From: Clostridiales bacterium
GTDB taxonomy: Bacteria > Bacillota > Clostridia > Oscillospirales > Ruminococcaceae
DNA: 64,000 bases
Direction: 5' to 3'
NCBI GenBank assembly: GCA_003150405.1
Contig: QAMM01000001.1
Location: 62,001 to 126,000 of the forward strand
This document shows positions 36,390-44,758 of this stretch, in pieces. The stretch's first letter is position 1; each line of letters opens with the position of its first letter. The position numbers and the translations under genes are program-made. The notes under the pieces were generated by a model, which had not been told where the DNA came from, did not search any database, and was given only the letters and a program-made list of their open reading frames with translations.

Positions 36390-38105
36390 TTATGCCAGCA
36401 GCTTGTCAAAATCCGCCGCAAGCTTCTGCTGTAAGGCTTTGGCTTCCGCCTCGTCCTTGCCGGTAGTGGTGTAGTAAACCTTGATTTTTGGCTCGGTGCC
36501 GGACGGACGGATGATCACGCTCGCGCCGCCTTCCAGACCAAACACCAGCACATCGGATTTCGGAAGGGTGATTTCGGTTTCTTTGCCGCTCACAAGGTCA
36601 ATGGTCTTAGAGACTTTATAATCCGAGAACTCCAGCACCTTGAGCCCGCCGATTTCCTTCGGGGCATTACCCCGGGTGCGCGCCATAATCTCCGCCATCT
36701 TCTCCATGCCGGCGGCACCTTCAAACCCGAAGTTGCCAATGCAGTTGTAGTAGTAACCATATTTTTTGTAAAGGTTGCGGAAGGCGTCAATCATCCGAAT
36801 CCCCTTAGCTTTGTAGAAGGCCGCCGCCTCGCAGATAAGCATCGAAGCGACTACCGCGTCCTTATCGCGTACATAGGTGCCGGAAAGGTAGCCATAGCTT
36901 TCCTCAAAACCAAAGAGGAACCGCTCGCTCTCGCCTTTTGTCTCCAGCAGGCCAATCTGCTCGCCAATAAACTTAAACCCGGTCAGCACATTGATGAGCT
37001 GCACGCCGTAGTCCTCGGCAATACGGTCGGCAAGGCGGGTGCTTACAATGGTTTTCACTGCAATCGGGTCTTTCGGCATGGTGCCCATCGCTTTGCGTTC
37101 CCGGCAGATGTATTCCAGAAGCAGCGCGCCCACTTCATTGCCGGTGATGAGCACATACTCCCCGTCATCCCCCGGCACCGCAATGCCCATGCGGTCGGCG
37201 TCCGGGTCGGTCGCCAGCAGCAGGTCGGGCTTGTATTCCGCGCAGTCGCGCAAGCCCAAGGTCAGCGCCTCTTTGATTTCCGGGTTTGGGAAGGGGCAGG
37301 TTGGGAACTCGCCGTTGGGCAGCTCCTGCTCTTTTACAACATGCACGTCCTTGACCCCAATGCGGTCGAGGATTTTCCGTACCGGCTTGTTACCCGCGCC
37401 ATTGAGAGGGGTATAAACCACCCGCAGCCCGGCGTCCGGAATCAATTCCGGGTGGATGCTCTGCTGCTGTACGCAGTCGAGATAGCGTTCCAGCAGGTCG
37501 TCCCCAATGAATTCCACATTGCCCGCCTCCACCGCGGCGTCAAAATCCACCAGGCGGATATCAGTAAACAAATCCAGCTTGTTGATGCGTTCCAGCACCG
37601 CGTCGGCAGCGTCGTTGGTCATCTGGCAGCCGTCCGGCCCGTAAACCTTGTAACCGTTGTACTTGGCCGGGTTGTGGCTTGCCGTCACCATAATGCCCGC
37701 GTTGCAGCCGAGCTCACGGGTCGCAAAAGACAGGCAGGGAACCGGGCGCAGCTCTTTATAAAGGTGGACATGGATATCATTCGCCGCCAGTACCCGCGCC
37801 GCTTCCTTTGCAAACACGTCGGATTTAATGCGGCTGTCATAGCTAATAGCAACCTTTGGATCTTTATACGCCGAATTGAGATACTCCGCAAGGCCCTGGG
37901 TGGCCCGCCGCACGGTGTAAATGTTCATCCGGTTGGTTCCGGCACCGAGCACGCCGCGCAGGCCGGCGGTACCGAACTCAAGATCGCGGTAGAACCGGTC
38001 CTGGATCGCTTCATCGTCTCCGTTAATCGCCGCAAGCTCCTCCGCCAAATCGCGGTCCTCTAACGGCTGTTCCAGCCAGTGTTTGTACTTCAAATACTCC
38101 GACAT
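36390..38105 (-). CDS. Phospho-sugar mutase (phosphoglucomutase/phosphomannomutase)
   Basis: This 571-residue alpha-D-phosphohexomutase has all four functional motifs: the phosphoserine loop TASHNPAKYNGYKVYG, the Mg loop DPDADRMG, the sugar-binding FGFEESYGYL and the phosphate-binding RPSGTEPK. It interconverts hexose 1- and 6-phosphates for cell-wall and glycogen precursors. ATG 38105 (MSEYLKYKHW) with a G-rich ribosome site is preferred over 38120. It is 49 bases downstream of the DUF4015-type gene and may belong to the rnfDEA transcript. Confidence 0.92.
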   Translation of the reverse strand: MSEYLKYKHWLEQPLEDRDLAEELAAINGDDEAIQDRFYRDLEFGTAGLRGVLGAGTNRMNIYTVRRATQGLAEYLNSAYKDPKVAISYDSRIKSDVFAKEAARVLAANDIHVHLYKELRPVPCLSFATRELGCNAGIMVTASHNPAKYNGYKVYGPDGCQMTNDAADAVLERINKLDLFTDIRLVDFDAAVEAGNVEFIGDDLLERYLDCVQQQSIHPELIPDAGLRVVYTPLNGAGNKPVRKILDRIGVKDVHVVKEQELPNGEFPTCPFPNPEIKEALTLGLRDCAEYKPDLLLATDPDADRMGIAVPGDDGEYVLITGNEVGALLLEYICRERKAMGTMPKDPIAVKTIVSTRLADRIAEDYGVQLINVLTGFKFIGEQIGLLETKGESERFLFGFEESYGYLSGTYVRDKDAVVASMLICEAAAFYKAKGIRMIDAFRNLYKKYGYYYNCIGNFGFEGAAGMEKMAEIMARTRGNAPKEIGGLKVLEFSDYKVSKTIDLVSGKETEITLPKSDVLVFGLEGGASVIIRPSGTEPKIKVYYTTTGKDEAEAKALQQKLAADFDKLLA

Positions 38106-38154
38106 AATCAATGCCCCCATCTCAATATTTGTGACTTGACTTGTGCTGTTATTT

Positions 38155-39318
38155 CTAAGGGATTACGTATCCCTCAAGTTCCAGTTCGGTCAGAGCCGCC
38201 TGTACTGCATCGGCCTGAGCGGCGTCCTCCACCATCGGAAGCAGCTCCGCTTCGCCAACCTTGGGCTGAAATACTGTCAGCACCTGCTTGGCAGCCTGCT
38301 GTATATCCGCTGTATCCAGCGCCGTTTCACCCACCGTCAAACCGGACAGCGAACTGAAGTCCAGCAGCGGCGCCACATGTTTTGCGCCGAGCGCCGCCGG
38401 GTCGCCGCCAAACCAGGAGGCGTTTCTACCAAACGACGCAGACACCGGGTAGGAAATATACACCACACCCCCGGCCGCTTCCGCTTCGCTTTCACAGCGG
38501 GCAATGAAATTGGAAAGCGCCTGCTGCTGGCTTACGCCCTCTGCCTCGGCTCCCATGTTGGCCGAAGAGAAGGTGCGTACCTCCGGGAACTCCACCTTGT
38601 GCCAGATCACCGTCTCAAAACCGGAGGCAATGACCTCGTTCTGCACCGCAACCAAATAGTCGCAGGCAGCCACCTTATAAGGATTAAGCCACGGCTTGCC
38701 GCCGTTATCCACTGCGTTATCCCACCAAGCCGAATTGGTGTTCTCATACATGTAGCCATTGTTTCGCGTAACACTGGGCGCCGTCCGGTCCATAAAGGCG
38801 CTGAGCTTTGCCACCGGTTTCAACCCGCTTGTTTCAATTGCACTCACCAAGGTGTTGAGGTCCAGCGCGCCTTCAACGACCGCGCCATATTCTGCCGCCT
38901 GCTGCAGCGTGGAAGCGTACAAAAGCCTTCCTGTTGTATCCTTCAGCTCTATGACAACAGCAGTTGCACCGCCTTGTTTGGCTTGGTCGAGAAACGCCGA
39001 AAGAGCAGCCGGATCCTGCGCGGTTTCAAAGGAAAGTGTAACCGCCTTCAAAGCAGTGTCCTCCACCTGCGGCTCGCTGGAGTCAAGCGAACTGTCCGAA
39101 CTGTCCGGCTGCGTGGAATCCAAGGAATCAGAGGATGGCACGCTCGGCTCAATTTTCCCATTGATAAAATCCATGAACGGGCCTGCAACACTGTACCCAA
39201 TAAAGCCCACTGCCGCAATGGCAACCACAAAAACGCCAATCTTCAAGGCAGTCCTGCCGCTGCTGCGCCGCCGGCTGTAAATGCGGCGATAGCGTTTAAT
39301 CTTTCTCGGTTTCTTCAT
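38155..39318 (-). CDS. Membrane-anchored putative glycoside hydrolase (DUF4015-like)
   Basis: This 387-residue protein has a very basic cytoplasmic start (KKPRKIKRYRRIYSRRRSSG), one membrane helix at about 25-46 and a Ser/Asp-rich linker to about 85. The outer domain is of the DUF4015 putative glycosyl hydrolase type: AVVIELKDTTGRLLY, KLSAFMDRTAP, WWDNAVDNGGKPWLNPYK, VIWHKVEFPE. The family is thought to form a TIM barrel acting on surface polysaccharide; activity is unproven. It lies 45 bases downstream of rnfA. Confidence 0.8.
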   Translation of the reverse strand: MKKPRKIKRYRRIYSRRRSSGRTALKIGVFVVAIAAVGFIGYSVAGPFMDFINGKIEPSVPSSDSLDSTQPDSSDSSLDSSEPQVEDTALKAVTLSFETAQDPAALSAFLDQAKQGGATAVVIELKDTTGRLLYASTLQQAAEYGAVVEGALDLNTLVSAIETSGLKPVAKLSAFMDRTAPSVTRNNGYMYENTNSAWWDNAVDNGGKPWLNPYKVAACDYLVAVQNEVIASGFETVIWHKVEFPEVRTFSSANMGAEAEGVSQQQALSNFIARCESEAEAAGGVVYISYPVSASFGRNASWFGGDPAALGAKHVAPLLDFSSLSGLTVGETALDTADIQQAAKQVLTVFQPKVGEAELLPMVEDAAQADAVQAALTELELEGYVIP

Positions 39319-39363
39319 GCAAACACCCTTCCTGGTCCTGTCCGCCTTAAAACTGCGGGCAGC

Positions 39364-39981
39364 TTAGTACGGAAGCTGATGCCCCACCAGCCCGTAAAAA
39401 GCCAGGGACAGCAGCCCAATGTAAATGAGCAGTACCGGAAAACCGCGAAACGCCTTTGGTATTGCTTCGCTGTACAAATAATCATAGGCAACTGAAAGAA
39501 AAAACATGGCAAGTGCAAAACCCACGCCAGCCCCAATTCCAAACCCAAGGGATGCTCCAAAGGAAAGTTTTTCCGAAGCTGCCAGCAATAGTGTGCCCAG
39601 TACCACACAGTTAAACGCAGTAATATGGATCATTGGCTTAACCTTTTCCTGCCACCGCTCCGGCAGGTAACCACAGATCACCAGCGCCAGCAGGTACACC
39701 AGACTGATAACCGCTGCATAAATGAGCGGGCGGTAATAGTTCGCGTTCGGCAGGTCCTCCAAAACCGGCTGCATAAACCAGGTGACAATGCCGGAAAACA
39801 CCGTAATCAAGGTCAGAATAAGCCCGAACACCAAGAGGTTGTTCTTTTTGCGGATGATCACCAGCGCGGTACTGGTGCCGAGCGCACGGGTAAAAATCAT
39901 GTTCTCCACAAAGATCATCACCAGCGCCATAACAAAACAGTCTGTCAAAAACGATCCGGTTGAGGTGAAAAATTCACTCAT
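39364..39981 (-). CDS. RnfA-like membrane subunit lacking one cluster cysteine
   Basis: This 205-residue protein with six predicted membrane segments starts at ATG 39981, overlapping the rnfE-like stop by eight bases. Alignment from memory to RsxA/RnfA is clear: TAFNCVVLG matches TTNCAVLG, and IPKAFRGFPVLLIYIGLLSL matches [20 protein letters not shown]. In the first half-repeat, however, the expected FLGLCPF is ALGTSTA, so Ser37 replaces a Cys. Cys125 is kept. RnfA and RnfE normally each give two Cys to one intramembrane [2Fe-2S] cluster. Confidence 0.85.
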   Translation of the reverse strand: MSEFFTSTGSFLTDCFVMALVMIFVENMIFTRALGTSTALVIIRKKNNLLVFGLILTLITVFSGIVTWFMQPVLEDLPNANYYRPLIYAAVISLVYLLALVICGYLPERWQEKVKPMIHITAFNCVVLGTLLLAASEKLSFGASLGFGIGAGVGFALAMFFLSVAYDYLYSEAIPKAFRGFPVLLIYIGLLSLAFYGLVGHQLPY

Positions 39982-40720
39982 CCGCGTCCACCTCCTCTGC
40001 CAGCTCCTCGGTTTTGTCATCCTCAACCTGCTCCGGTCCGGTGACCGGCAGGGTGAGGTATCCAAAATCGCCCGCCTCCTTGTCCGGTTCCGGGGCGTTG
40101 TCCGAAGAGGTCAGGTAGTTATTATATCTATGCAGCAGCGCCGCCAAAAATCCCAGTAGAATAAACCCTGCAAACGGCAGAAGAATCCCACCTACCGGAT
40201 TCACAGCAAACGGCATTTTTATATCCCATAAGGTTCCGCTGCCCCAGATCTCACGAACAGCGCCCACCAGCGAAATCACTGCGAGGAAGCCTAGAATGTG
40301 GCAGACGAGGTCGCCTATCATCTTCGGCTTGCTCTCCTTGTGAAACCGGGATTCACTCCGCCAAACAATCAGCGAATTTGTGATCATCAAGGGCAGAAAA
40401 ACACCAATCTGGTACGATGCACCCGGCAGGATGAGGTCAATGAGCATCGCCGTCGGGATATAAACCACCCCGGCAAATAACACCCCTAGAATAACCCGCA
40501 GGGTATGGGGAATCCGCTTGGAGATAAAAGAGGTGGCAAACACCGTTAAAAAGGTAATGACGCCAAACGCTATTGAAAGGGCAATGCCGTTTTTCAGGCT
40601 GTTGCTGACAACCACCACCGGGGCGACCACCAATCCCTTCTCCAAAACAGTATTTTTGAGAAGAAATCCGTCAATCGCATCAAAAAAGCCTCGGTTCTCC
40701 CGGTAAAAATTTCTGGTCAT
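39974..40720 (-). CDS. RnfE-like membrane subunit lacking both cluster cysteines
   Basis: This 248-residue protein has six predicted membrane segments and an acidic cytoplasmic tail (EQVEDDKTEELAEEVDADE) not usual in RnfE. It aligns with RsxE/RnfE through LLKNTVLEKGL, FLPLMITNSLIVWRSES and GAVREIWGSGTLWD. Where the family has GLCPLLAVT it has VVAPVVVVS (Ala33), and where it has VTNCIVVG it has ITNSLIVW (Ser116). Both cluster cysteines are therefore gone. AAGGAGG precedes the ATG, which overlaps the rnfD-like stop as ATGA. Confidence 0.85.
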   Translation of the reverse strand: MTRNFYRENRGFFDAIDGFLLKNTVLEKGLVVAPVVVVSNSLKNGIALSIAFGVITFLTVFATSFISKRIPHTLRVILGVLFAGVVYIPTAMLIDLILPGASYQIGVFLPLMITNSLIVWRSESRFHKESKPKMIGDLVCHILGFLAVISLVGAVREIWGSGTLWDIKMPFAVNPVGGILLPFAGFILLGFLAALLHRYNNYLTSSDNAPEPDKEAGDFGYLTLPVTGPEQVEDDKTEELAEEVDADE

Positions 40721-41703
40721 ACCGCTCCTCCTTCCGGTTTTTCCTGTGGAGCCGGCAGATCAGACGCCGTTCTGCCCTGTGCAAACCGCCGCGCAATCCG
40801 CACACCAGTACGGTCAAAAGCTGGCGTCAGGGCATTCGCAAGCAAAAGCGGGTACAGCACTGCCATTTCGGTGGAGCCAAGGTAACGCACCAACATAGTG
40901 CCAACCCCAATGAACACACCGAACAGGATCTGCCCCCAATGGCTTTTCGGCGAGGTTACCGGGTCGGACGCCATAAAAACAACAGCGAATACAAAAATAC
41001 CGCTGACCAGCTCGTAGGCCACCGAATGAAGGCTGTCCGCACTGGTGCGCGGGAAACAGAACGCCAGCAGGGAAAAAGAAATCCCAGCACTGAACAGAAT
41101 GCGCCACGCCACCGTTTTGCGCACCATCAGGTAGAGCGCACACGCGGCAATAATCAGCACCGCCGTTGTCCCAATCGGTCCGGAATAATTGATGAGCAGC
41201 GTATTCATGGTATTGATGTTCGGATTGCCGCCCGCCTGCAGAATAAATCCCGGGGAAGAGGTCATCGGCACGGCAGCCGGGTCGATCAGCGGTACCCAGG
41301 TGTAAGGCGCCGGGTATTGAAACAGGTACCCCGGAAAGCTGATGGCACAGAATGCAAGCCCTACCGCGGCAGGATTAAAAATATTCTTTCCGTTTCCGCC
41401 AAACGGGAACTTGGCTACCACAATAGCAAACAGCATGCCGTAAATCGCTACCCAGTACGGCGTGGTCGCCGAAAGACAGAGGGTAAAAATCACCGCCGTA
41501 ATCACGGTGTTGCAATCCACCCGCTCCCCTTTCTTTTTGCCGAGCAAACGCATGCAGATATAGTCAAATACCAGGGCTGCAAGCAGCGTCACCGCAGTCA
41601 TAATCAAAACCCGGAAGCCATACAAATAGCTCGACATCGCCAGCACCGCAAACAGTGTGACCATCATATCCGTCTTCTGGGATTTCGTAGCTTTATGAAT
41701 CAC
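40717..41703 (-). CDS. RnfD-like membrane subunit with altered flavin-acceptor motif
   Basis: This 328-residue protein starts at GTG 41703, six bases after AGGAGG; earlier in-frame ATGs are rejected. Family features are FGGNGKNIFNPAAVGLAF (flavin-binding GxNxFNPA region), MASDPVTSPKSHWGQILFG and LLLANALTPAFD. The covalent-FMN motif of RnfD (SxATP, Thr accepts FMN) aligns with TSSP at residues 148-151, so the acceptor appears to be Ser150. Three overlapping genes D, E and A follow one another; rnfC, rnfG and rnfB, usually in the same cluster, are absent. Confidence 0.85.
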   Translation of the reverse strand: MIHKATKSQKTDMMVTLFAVLAMSSYLYGFRVLIMTAVTLLAALVFDYICMRLLGKKKGERVDCNTVITAVIFTLCLSATTPYWVAIYGMLFAIVVAKFPFGGNGKNIFNPAAVGLAFCAISFPGYLFQYPAPYTWVPLIDPAAVPMTSSPGFILQAGGNPNINTMNTLLINYSGPIGTTAVLIIAACALYLMVRKTVAWRILFSAGISFSLLAFCFPRTSADSLHSVAYELVSGIFVFAVVFMASDPVTSPKSHWGQILFGVFIGVGTMLVRYLGSTEMAVLYPLLLANALTPAFDRTGVRIARRFAQGRTASDLPAPQEKPEGGAV

Positions 41704-41833
41704 GATGAACCTCCTTTCACAAGGCCACATAAAATACATTATACCCAATCACCGGGGCGGCCATCTCCCCGGCGCGTTATTTTTGAACAATTCCGTGCGG
41801 CAGTCCCTGCCGCCGTCATTGGAGCTGAACACC

Positions 41834-42415
41834 TTGAAAATAGAGCTTGTAGACCAGAGGACGGTCAAAATTACCCTGAACGAAGACGACCTCGACGAAA
41901 TGGCGCTCTCGTTCCAGGCCTGTGACGGCTCCACGTCCGAGACCAGGCGGGCCGTTCTTTCCCTCATCACCAAAATAAAGGAAGAAACCAAACTCGACCT
42001 AAACGGCGGAAAGCTGTTTATTGAAGCCTTTCCGGACGCAAACGGCGGCTGTGTGCTCTACGTCAATGTCATTGACCGCGGCGCCAGCGTCCTCCGTTCC
42101 AAACGAACCAACATTGAATTCAACACACCGCTTATCTTCCGCTTTGAAGGACTCCCCTGCCTGCTGGACGCCTGTAAACGACTGTTCCATCAGTACAGCC
42201 ATCTCATCCGTAAAAGCTCTCTTTACCTTCTGGACCAGACCTATTATCTCACCATCTGCTCCTTCCTCCGGACCGACGAAAAGCTCATCAAGCTGCTCGG
42301 GGAGTACGGACGGTACTTCGGCAAAGGGGATGTCAAGGTCTCGTTCATCAAAGAACACGCCAAGTGCATCATCGAGGATGCAGCAGTGGAAACCCTTGTG
42401 GATTACGTCTGCTAA
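41834..42415 (+). CDS. MecA-like adaptor protein
   Basis: This 193-residue protein starts at a TTG (41834) with GGAG nine bases upstream; the longer ORF from 41705 begins inside the divergent rnfD promoter region. It has a MecA-type N-terminus (MKIELVDQRTVKITLNEDDL), a middle linker and a C-terminal domain with LIRKSSLYLLDQTYYLTICS. MecA proteins hand substrates to the ClpC-ClpP protease; here that is by family only. Its stop overlaps the stop of the convergent rpe gene by four bases. Confidence 0.78.
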   Translation: MKIELVDQRTVKITLNEDDLDEMALSFQACDGSTSETRRAVLSLITKIKEETKLDLNGGKLFIEAFPDANGGCVLYVNVIDRGASVLRSKRTNIEFNTPLIFRFEGLPCLLDACKRLFHQYSHLIRKSSLYLLDQTYYLTICSFLRTDEKLIKLLGEYGRYFGKGDVKVSFIKEHAKCIIEDAAVETLVDYVC

Positions 42416-43068
42416 TCCCCACACCCGCGGAGCTGCCGCATAGCGTGCTCCGGATCCGCGCTGCGGAACAGGTAGGAGCCAGTTACCAGCACATTGGCTC
42501 CCGCCCCGGCGGCAAGACCCGCCGTGCGGTCATTAATGCCCCCATCTACCTCTATGTCCAGCGGGAATCCCTGTACGGCGGCATACTGCCGCACTTCACG
42601 GATTTTCTCCAGCATATCTGTCATAAAACTCTGTCCGCCAAAGCCGGGCTCCACCGTCATAATAAGCAGCATATCTATTTTGGACAGCAGGTGCAGGATA
42701 TGGCCGGCCGACGTGCCCGGACGGATCGACATTCCCACCCGCAGGCCGCATGCCCGAATCTTCTCAATCACCGCTTCCGGCTCAGATTCGGACTCATAGT
42801 GGAAGGTAATCCCGTTTGAACCCGCCGCTGCAAACCGCTCCACATAAGCAAGTGGGTCGCGGATCATCAAATGGGTATCAAAAAACAGCCCGGTTGCCGG
42901 GCGGATGCTCTTGACCACTGGCAGACCAAATGAAATATTGGGGACAAAGATGCCATCCATCACATCAATGTGCAGCATATCCGCCCCGGCGCGCTCCATC
43001 CGTGTAATTTCCTGACCCAGACGGGTAAAATCCGCCGCCAGAATGGAAGGTGAAATTTTTATTTCCAT
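42412..43068 (-). CDS. rpe: Ribulose-phosphate 3-epimerase
   Basis: This 218-residue TIM-barrel enzyme of the pentose phosphate pathway interconverts ribulose 5-phosphate and xylulose 5-phosphate. Motifs: SILAADFTRLGQEI, HIDVMDGIFVPNISFG, THLMIRDP, TVEPGFGGQ and DIEVDGGIND. The gene stands alone on the minus strand with its own promoter and a terminator-like palindrome in its leader. Confidence 0.95.
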   Translation of the reverse strand: MEIKISPSILAADFTRLGQEITRMERAGADMLHIDVMDGIFVPNISFGLPVVKSIRPATGLFFDTHLMIRDPLAYVERFAAAGSNGITFHYESESEPEAVIEKIRACGLRVGMSIRPGTSAGHILHLLSKIDMLLIMTVEPGFGGQSFMTDMLEKIREVRQYAAVQGFPLDIEVDGGINDRTAGLAAGAGANVLVTGSYLFRSADPEHAMRQLRGCGD

Positions 43069-43086
43069 AATACCCCCGGGCTCCGC

Positions 43087-43108
43087 AAAAAGCGGCGCCG
43101 CTTTTTTT
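43087..43108 (-). terminator. Perfect palindrome with T-tract in the rpe leader (attenuator-like)
   Basis: AAAAAGCGGC/GCCGCTTTTT is a 20-base perfect palindrome (43087-43106) with T runs on both strands. It lies between the rpe promoter and the rpe start codon, about 20 bases before the ATG. Confidence 0.6.
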
Positions 43109-43126
43109 ACACACTTATGATATTTT

Positions 43127-43155
43127 ATTCTATAATAATTTTAGCGGTTCGTCAA
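43127..43155 (-). promoter_or_regulatory. Promoter of rpe
   Basis: Minus strand TTGACG (43150-43155), 17 bases, TAGAAT (43127-43132). Confidence 0.65.
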
Positions 43156-43238
43156 CAAATGCGGGGCGGACAAACCCACTTTCTCCTTAAATTTTTTGTG
43201 AATTTCTGCTAAAGACACTGCGCTTCCGGATTTTGCGT

Positions 43239-43266
43239 TTGACAATTCTGCCGGTGGCGTTATACT
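43239..43266 (+). promoter_or_regulatory. Promoter of the first aldo/keto reductase gene
   Basis: TTGACA (43239-43244), 16 bases, TATACT (43261-43266), about 50 bases before the start codon. Confidence 0.7.
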
Positions 43267-43322
43267 GTACTTAGAAAGCAAGAAACCATCCACTAAATCA
43301 ACAACGGAACAGGAGGCACACA

Positions 43323-44453
43323 ATGCAGAAGAAACACTTTGAAAAAATGGGCATTGACGTTTCACGCCTCGGTTACGGGTGCATGCGCTTCCCGACGAAG
43401 GCGGACGGCACCATTGACCGTGAAAAATCCCTGCAATTAATCGATTACGCCTATCAGCACGGGGTCAATTACTTTGACACCGCCTACCGCTACCACGGCG
43501 GTGAGTCGGAGCGCTTTGTCAAAGAGGCGCTCTCCCGTTATCCGCGGGAAAGCTACAACCTCGCCACCAAGTTCCCCATCGGCTTTATGCCGGAGGAAAC
43601 CGAAGAAGCCGTCTACAAGATCTTTGAGGAGCAGCTTGAAAAAACCGGCGCCGGTTATTTTGACTTTTACCTCGTCCACGGCCTCAACGCCACCAAAATT
43701 CAGCTCATGAAGGATTTAAAGCTCCTGGACAAGCTGGAGGAATTCAAGGCAAAAGGGCTCATTCGTCACATTGGCTTCTCTTTTCACGATACACCGGAGG
43801 TTCTGCGCGAAATCCTCGACCTGTACGACGGATGGGAGTTCTGCCAAATCCAGCTCAACTACCTCGACTGGGACTATCAGGACGCCAAAGGCCAGTACGG
43901 CCTGCTAACCGAACGCGGCATTCCGGTAATTGTTATGGAGCCGGTGCGCGGCGGCGCACTCTCCGACCTTTGCGAGGAGGCAAACGCCCTGCTCAAACAG
44001 CACCGCCCGGAGGATTCCATTGCATCCTGGGCCATGCGCTTCTGCGGTTCGCTGCCCAACGTCCACGTCATTCTCAGCGGTATGACCACAATGGAGCAGG
44101 TGGTGGACAACGTCCGCACCTTTGAGCAGTTTGAGCCATACTCCGACGAGGAATACAACATCATCGCAGAGGCGCTGGAGCTTCGGCGCAAAATCCGCAC
44201 CGTGCCCTGCACCGCCTGCCGCTACTGCACCGAATACTGCCCGCAGGGCATTGATATTCCGGGCATGTTCTCCATTTACAACAGCTATATGTTCACTGGT
44301 TCCTCCTTTGCCTTTGACAAGGATATTCAGGCCGTCACCAGCGCTCTGCCGGAGGCCTGCATCGCCTGCGGCGCCTGTGCCGAACACTGTCCGCAGAAAA
44401 TTGACATTCCCGGCCGCATGACCGAAATGGATGCCGCCATCAAGGCACTTTAA
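43323..44453 (+). CDS. Aldo/keto reductase with C-terminal ferredoxin domain
   Basis: This 376-residue protein has an AKR barrel first (RLGYGCMRFP, NYFDTAYRYHGGESE with the catalytic Asp and Tyr, LATKFP with the Lys, FYLVHGLNA with the His). An 8-Cys ferredoxin-like end follows, with CTACRYCTEYCP and CIACGACAEHCP. The barrel reduces carbonyls; the Fe-S part suggests electrons may come from ferredoxin or pass between clusters and NAD(P)H. The substrate is unknown. AGGAGG lies before the ATG. A paralogue lies at 60859. Confidence 0.92.
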   Translation: MQKKHFEKMGIDVSRLGYGCMRFPTKADGTIDREKSLQLIDYAYQHGVNYFDTAYRYHGGESERFVKEALSRYPRESYNLATKFPIGFMPEETEEAVYKIFEEQLEKTGAGYFDFYLVHGLNATKIQLMKDLKLLDKLEEFKAKGLIRHIGFSFHDTPEVLREILDLYDGWEFCQIQLNYLDWDYQDAKGQYGLLTERGIPVIVMEPVRGGALSDLCEEANALLKQHRPEDSIASWAMRFCGSLPNVHVILSGMTTMEQVVDNVRTFEQFEPYSDEEYNIIAEALELRRKIRTVPCTACRYCTEYCPQGIDIPGMFSIYNSYMFTGSSFAFDKDIQAVTSALPEACIACGACAEHCPQKIDIPGRMTEMDAAIKAL

Positions 44454-44467
44454 CCAACTTTACCTCT

Positions 44468-44502
44468 AAAACCATTCTCCCGCTCGCCGGGAGGATGGTT
44501 TT
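44468..44502 (+). terminator. Terminator of the aldo/keto reductase gene
   Basis: AAAACCAT plus CTCCCG pairs with CGGGAG plus ATGGTTTT, with a small bulge. From here to 44758 no gene is seen. Confidence 0.75.
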
Positions 44503-44758
44503 GCCCTGCTACGGCAGCATTCCACCGCATGCGGCAAAACCTGTAGCATCCCGTGCCCCCTGTGCAAAACCCCAAATGGCCCTGATGCTGCAATGCGGCC
44601 GGACTTGTGCAAACACTTCTGTGCGCTCTTTCCTTTTTGCTGAACCGTACCGAGCAGCAAGCGCCAAAACGGCTTCCGGTTTCGTCCGGTAAGCCGCATC
44701 CGCGTGCTTAAAACCATCTTACACCATTCCCAAATCCTGATTCGATTGGAAGTCAAAC

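Noticed and set aside
38143..39495. 450-codon plus-strand open frame
   Set aside because: Antisense to the DUF4015-type gene and the end of the rnfA-like gene; no motif.
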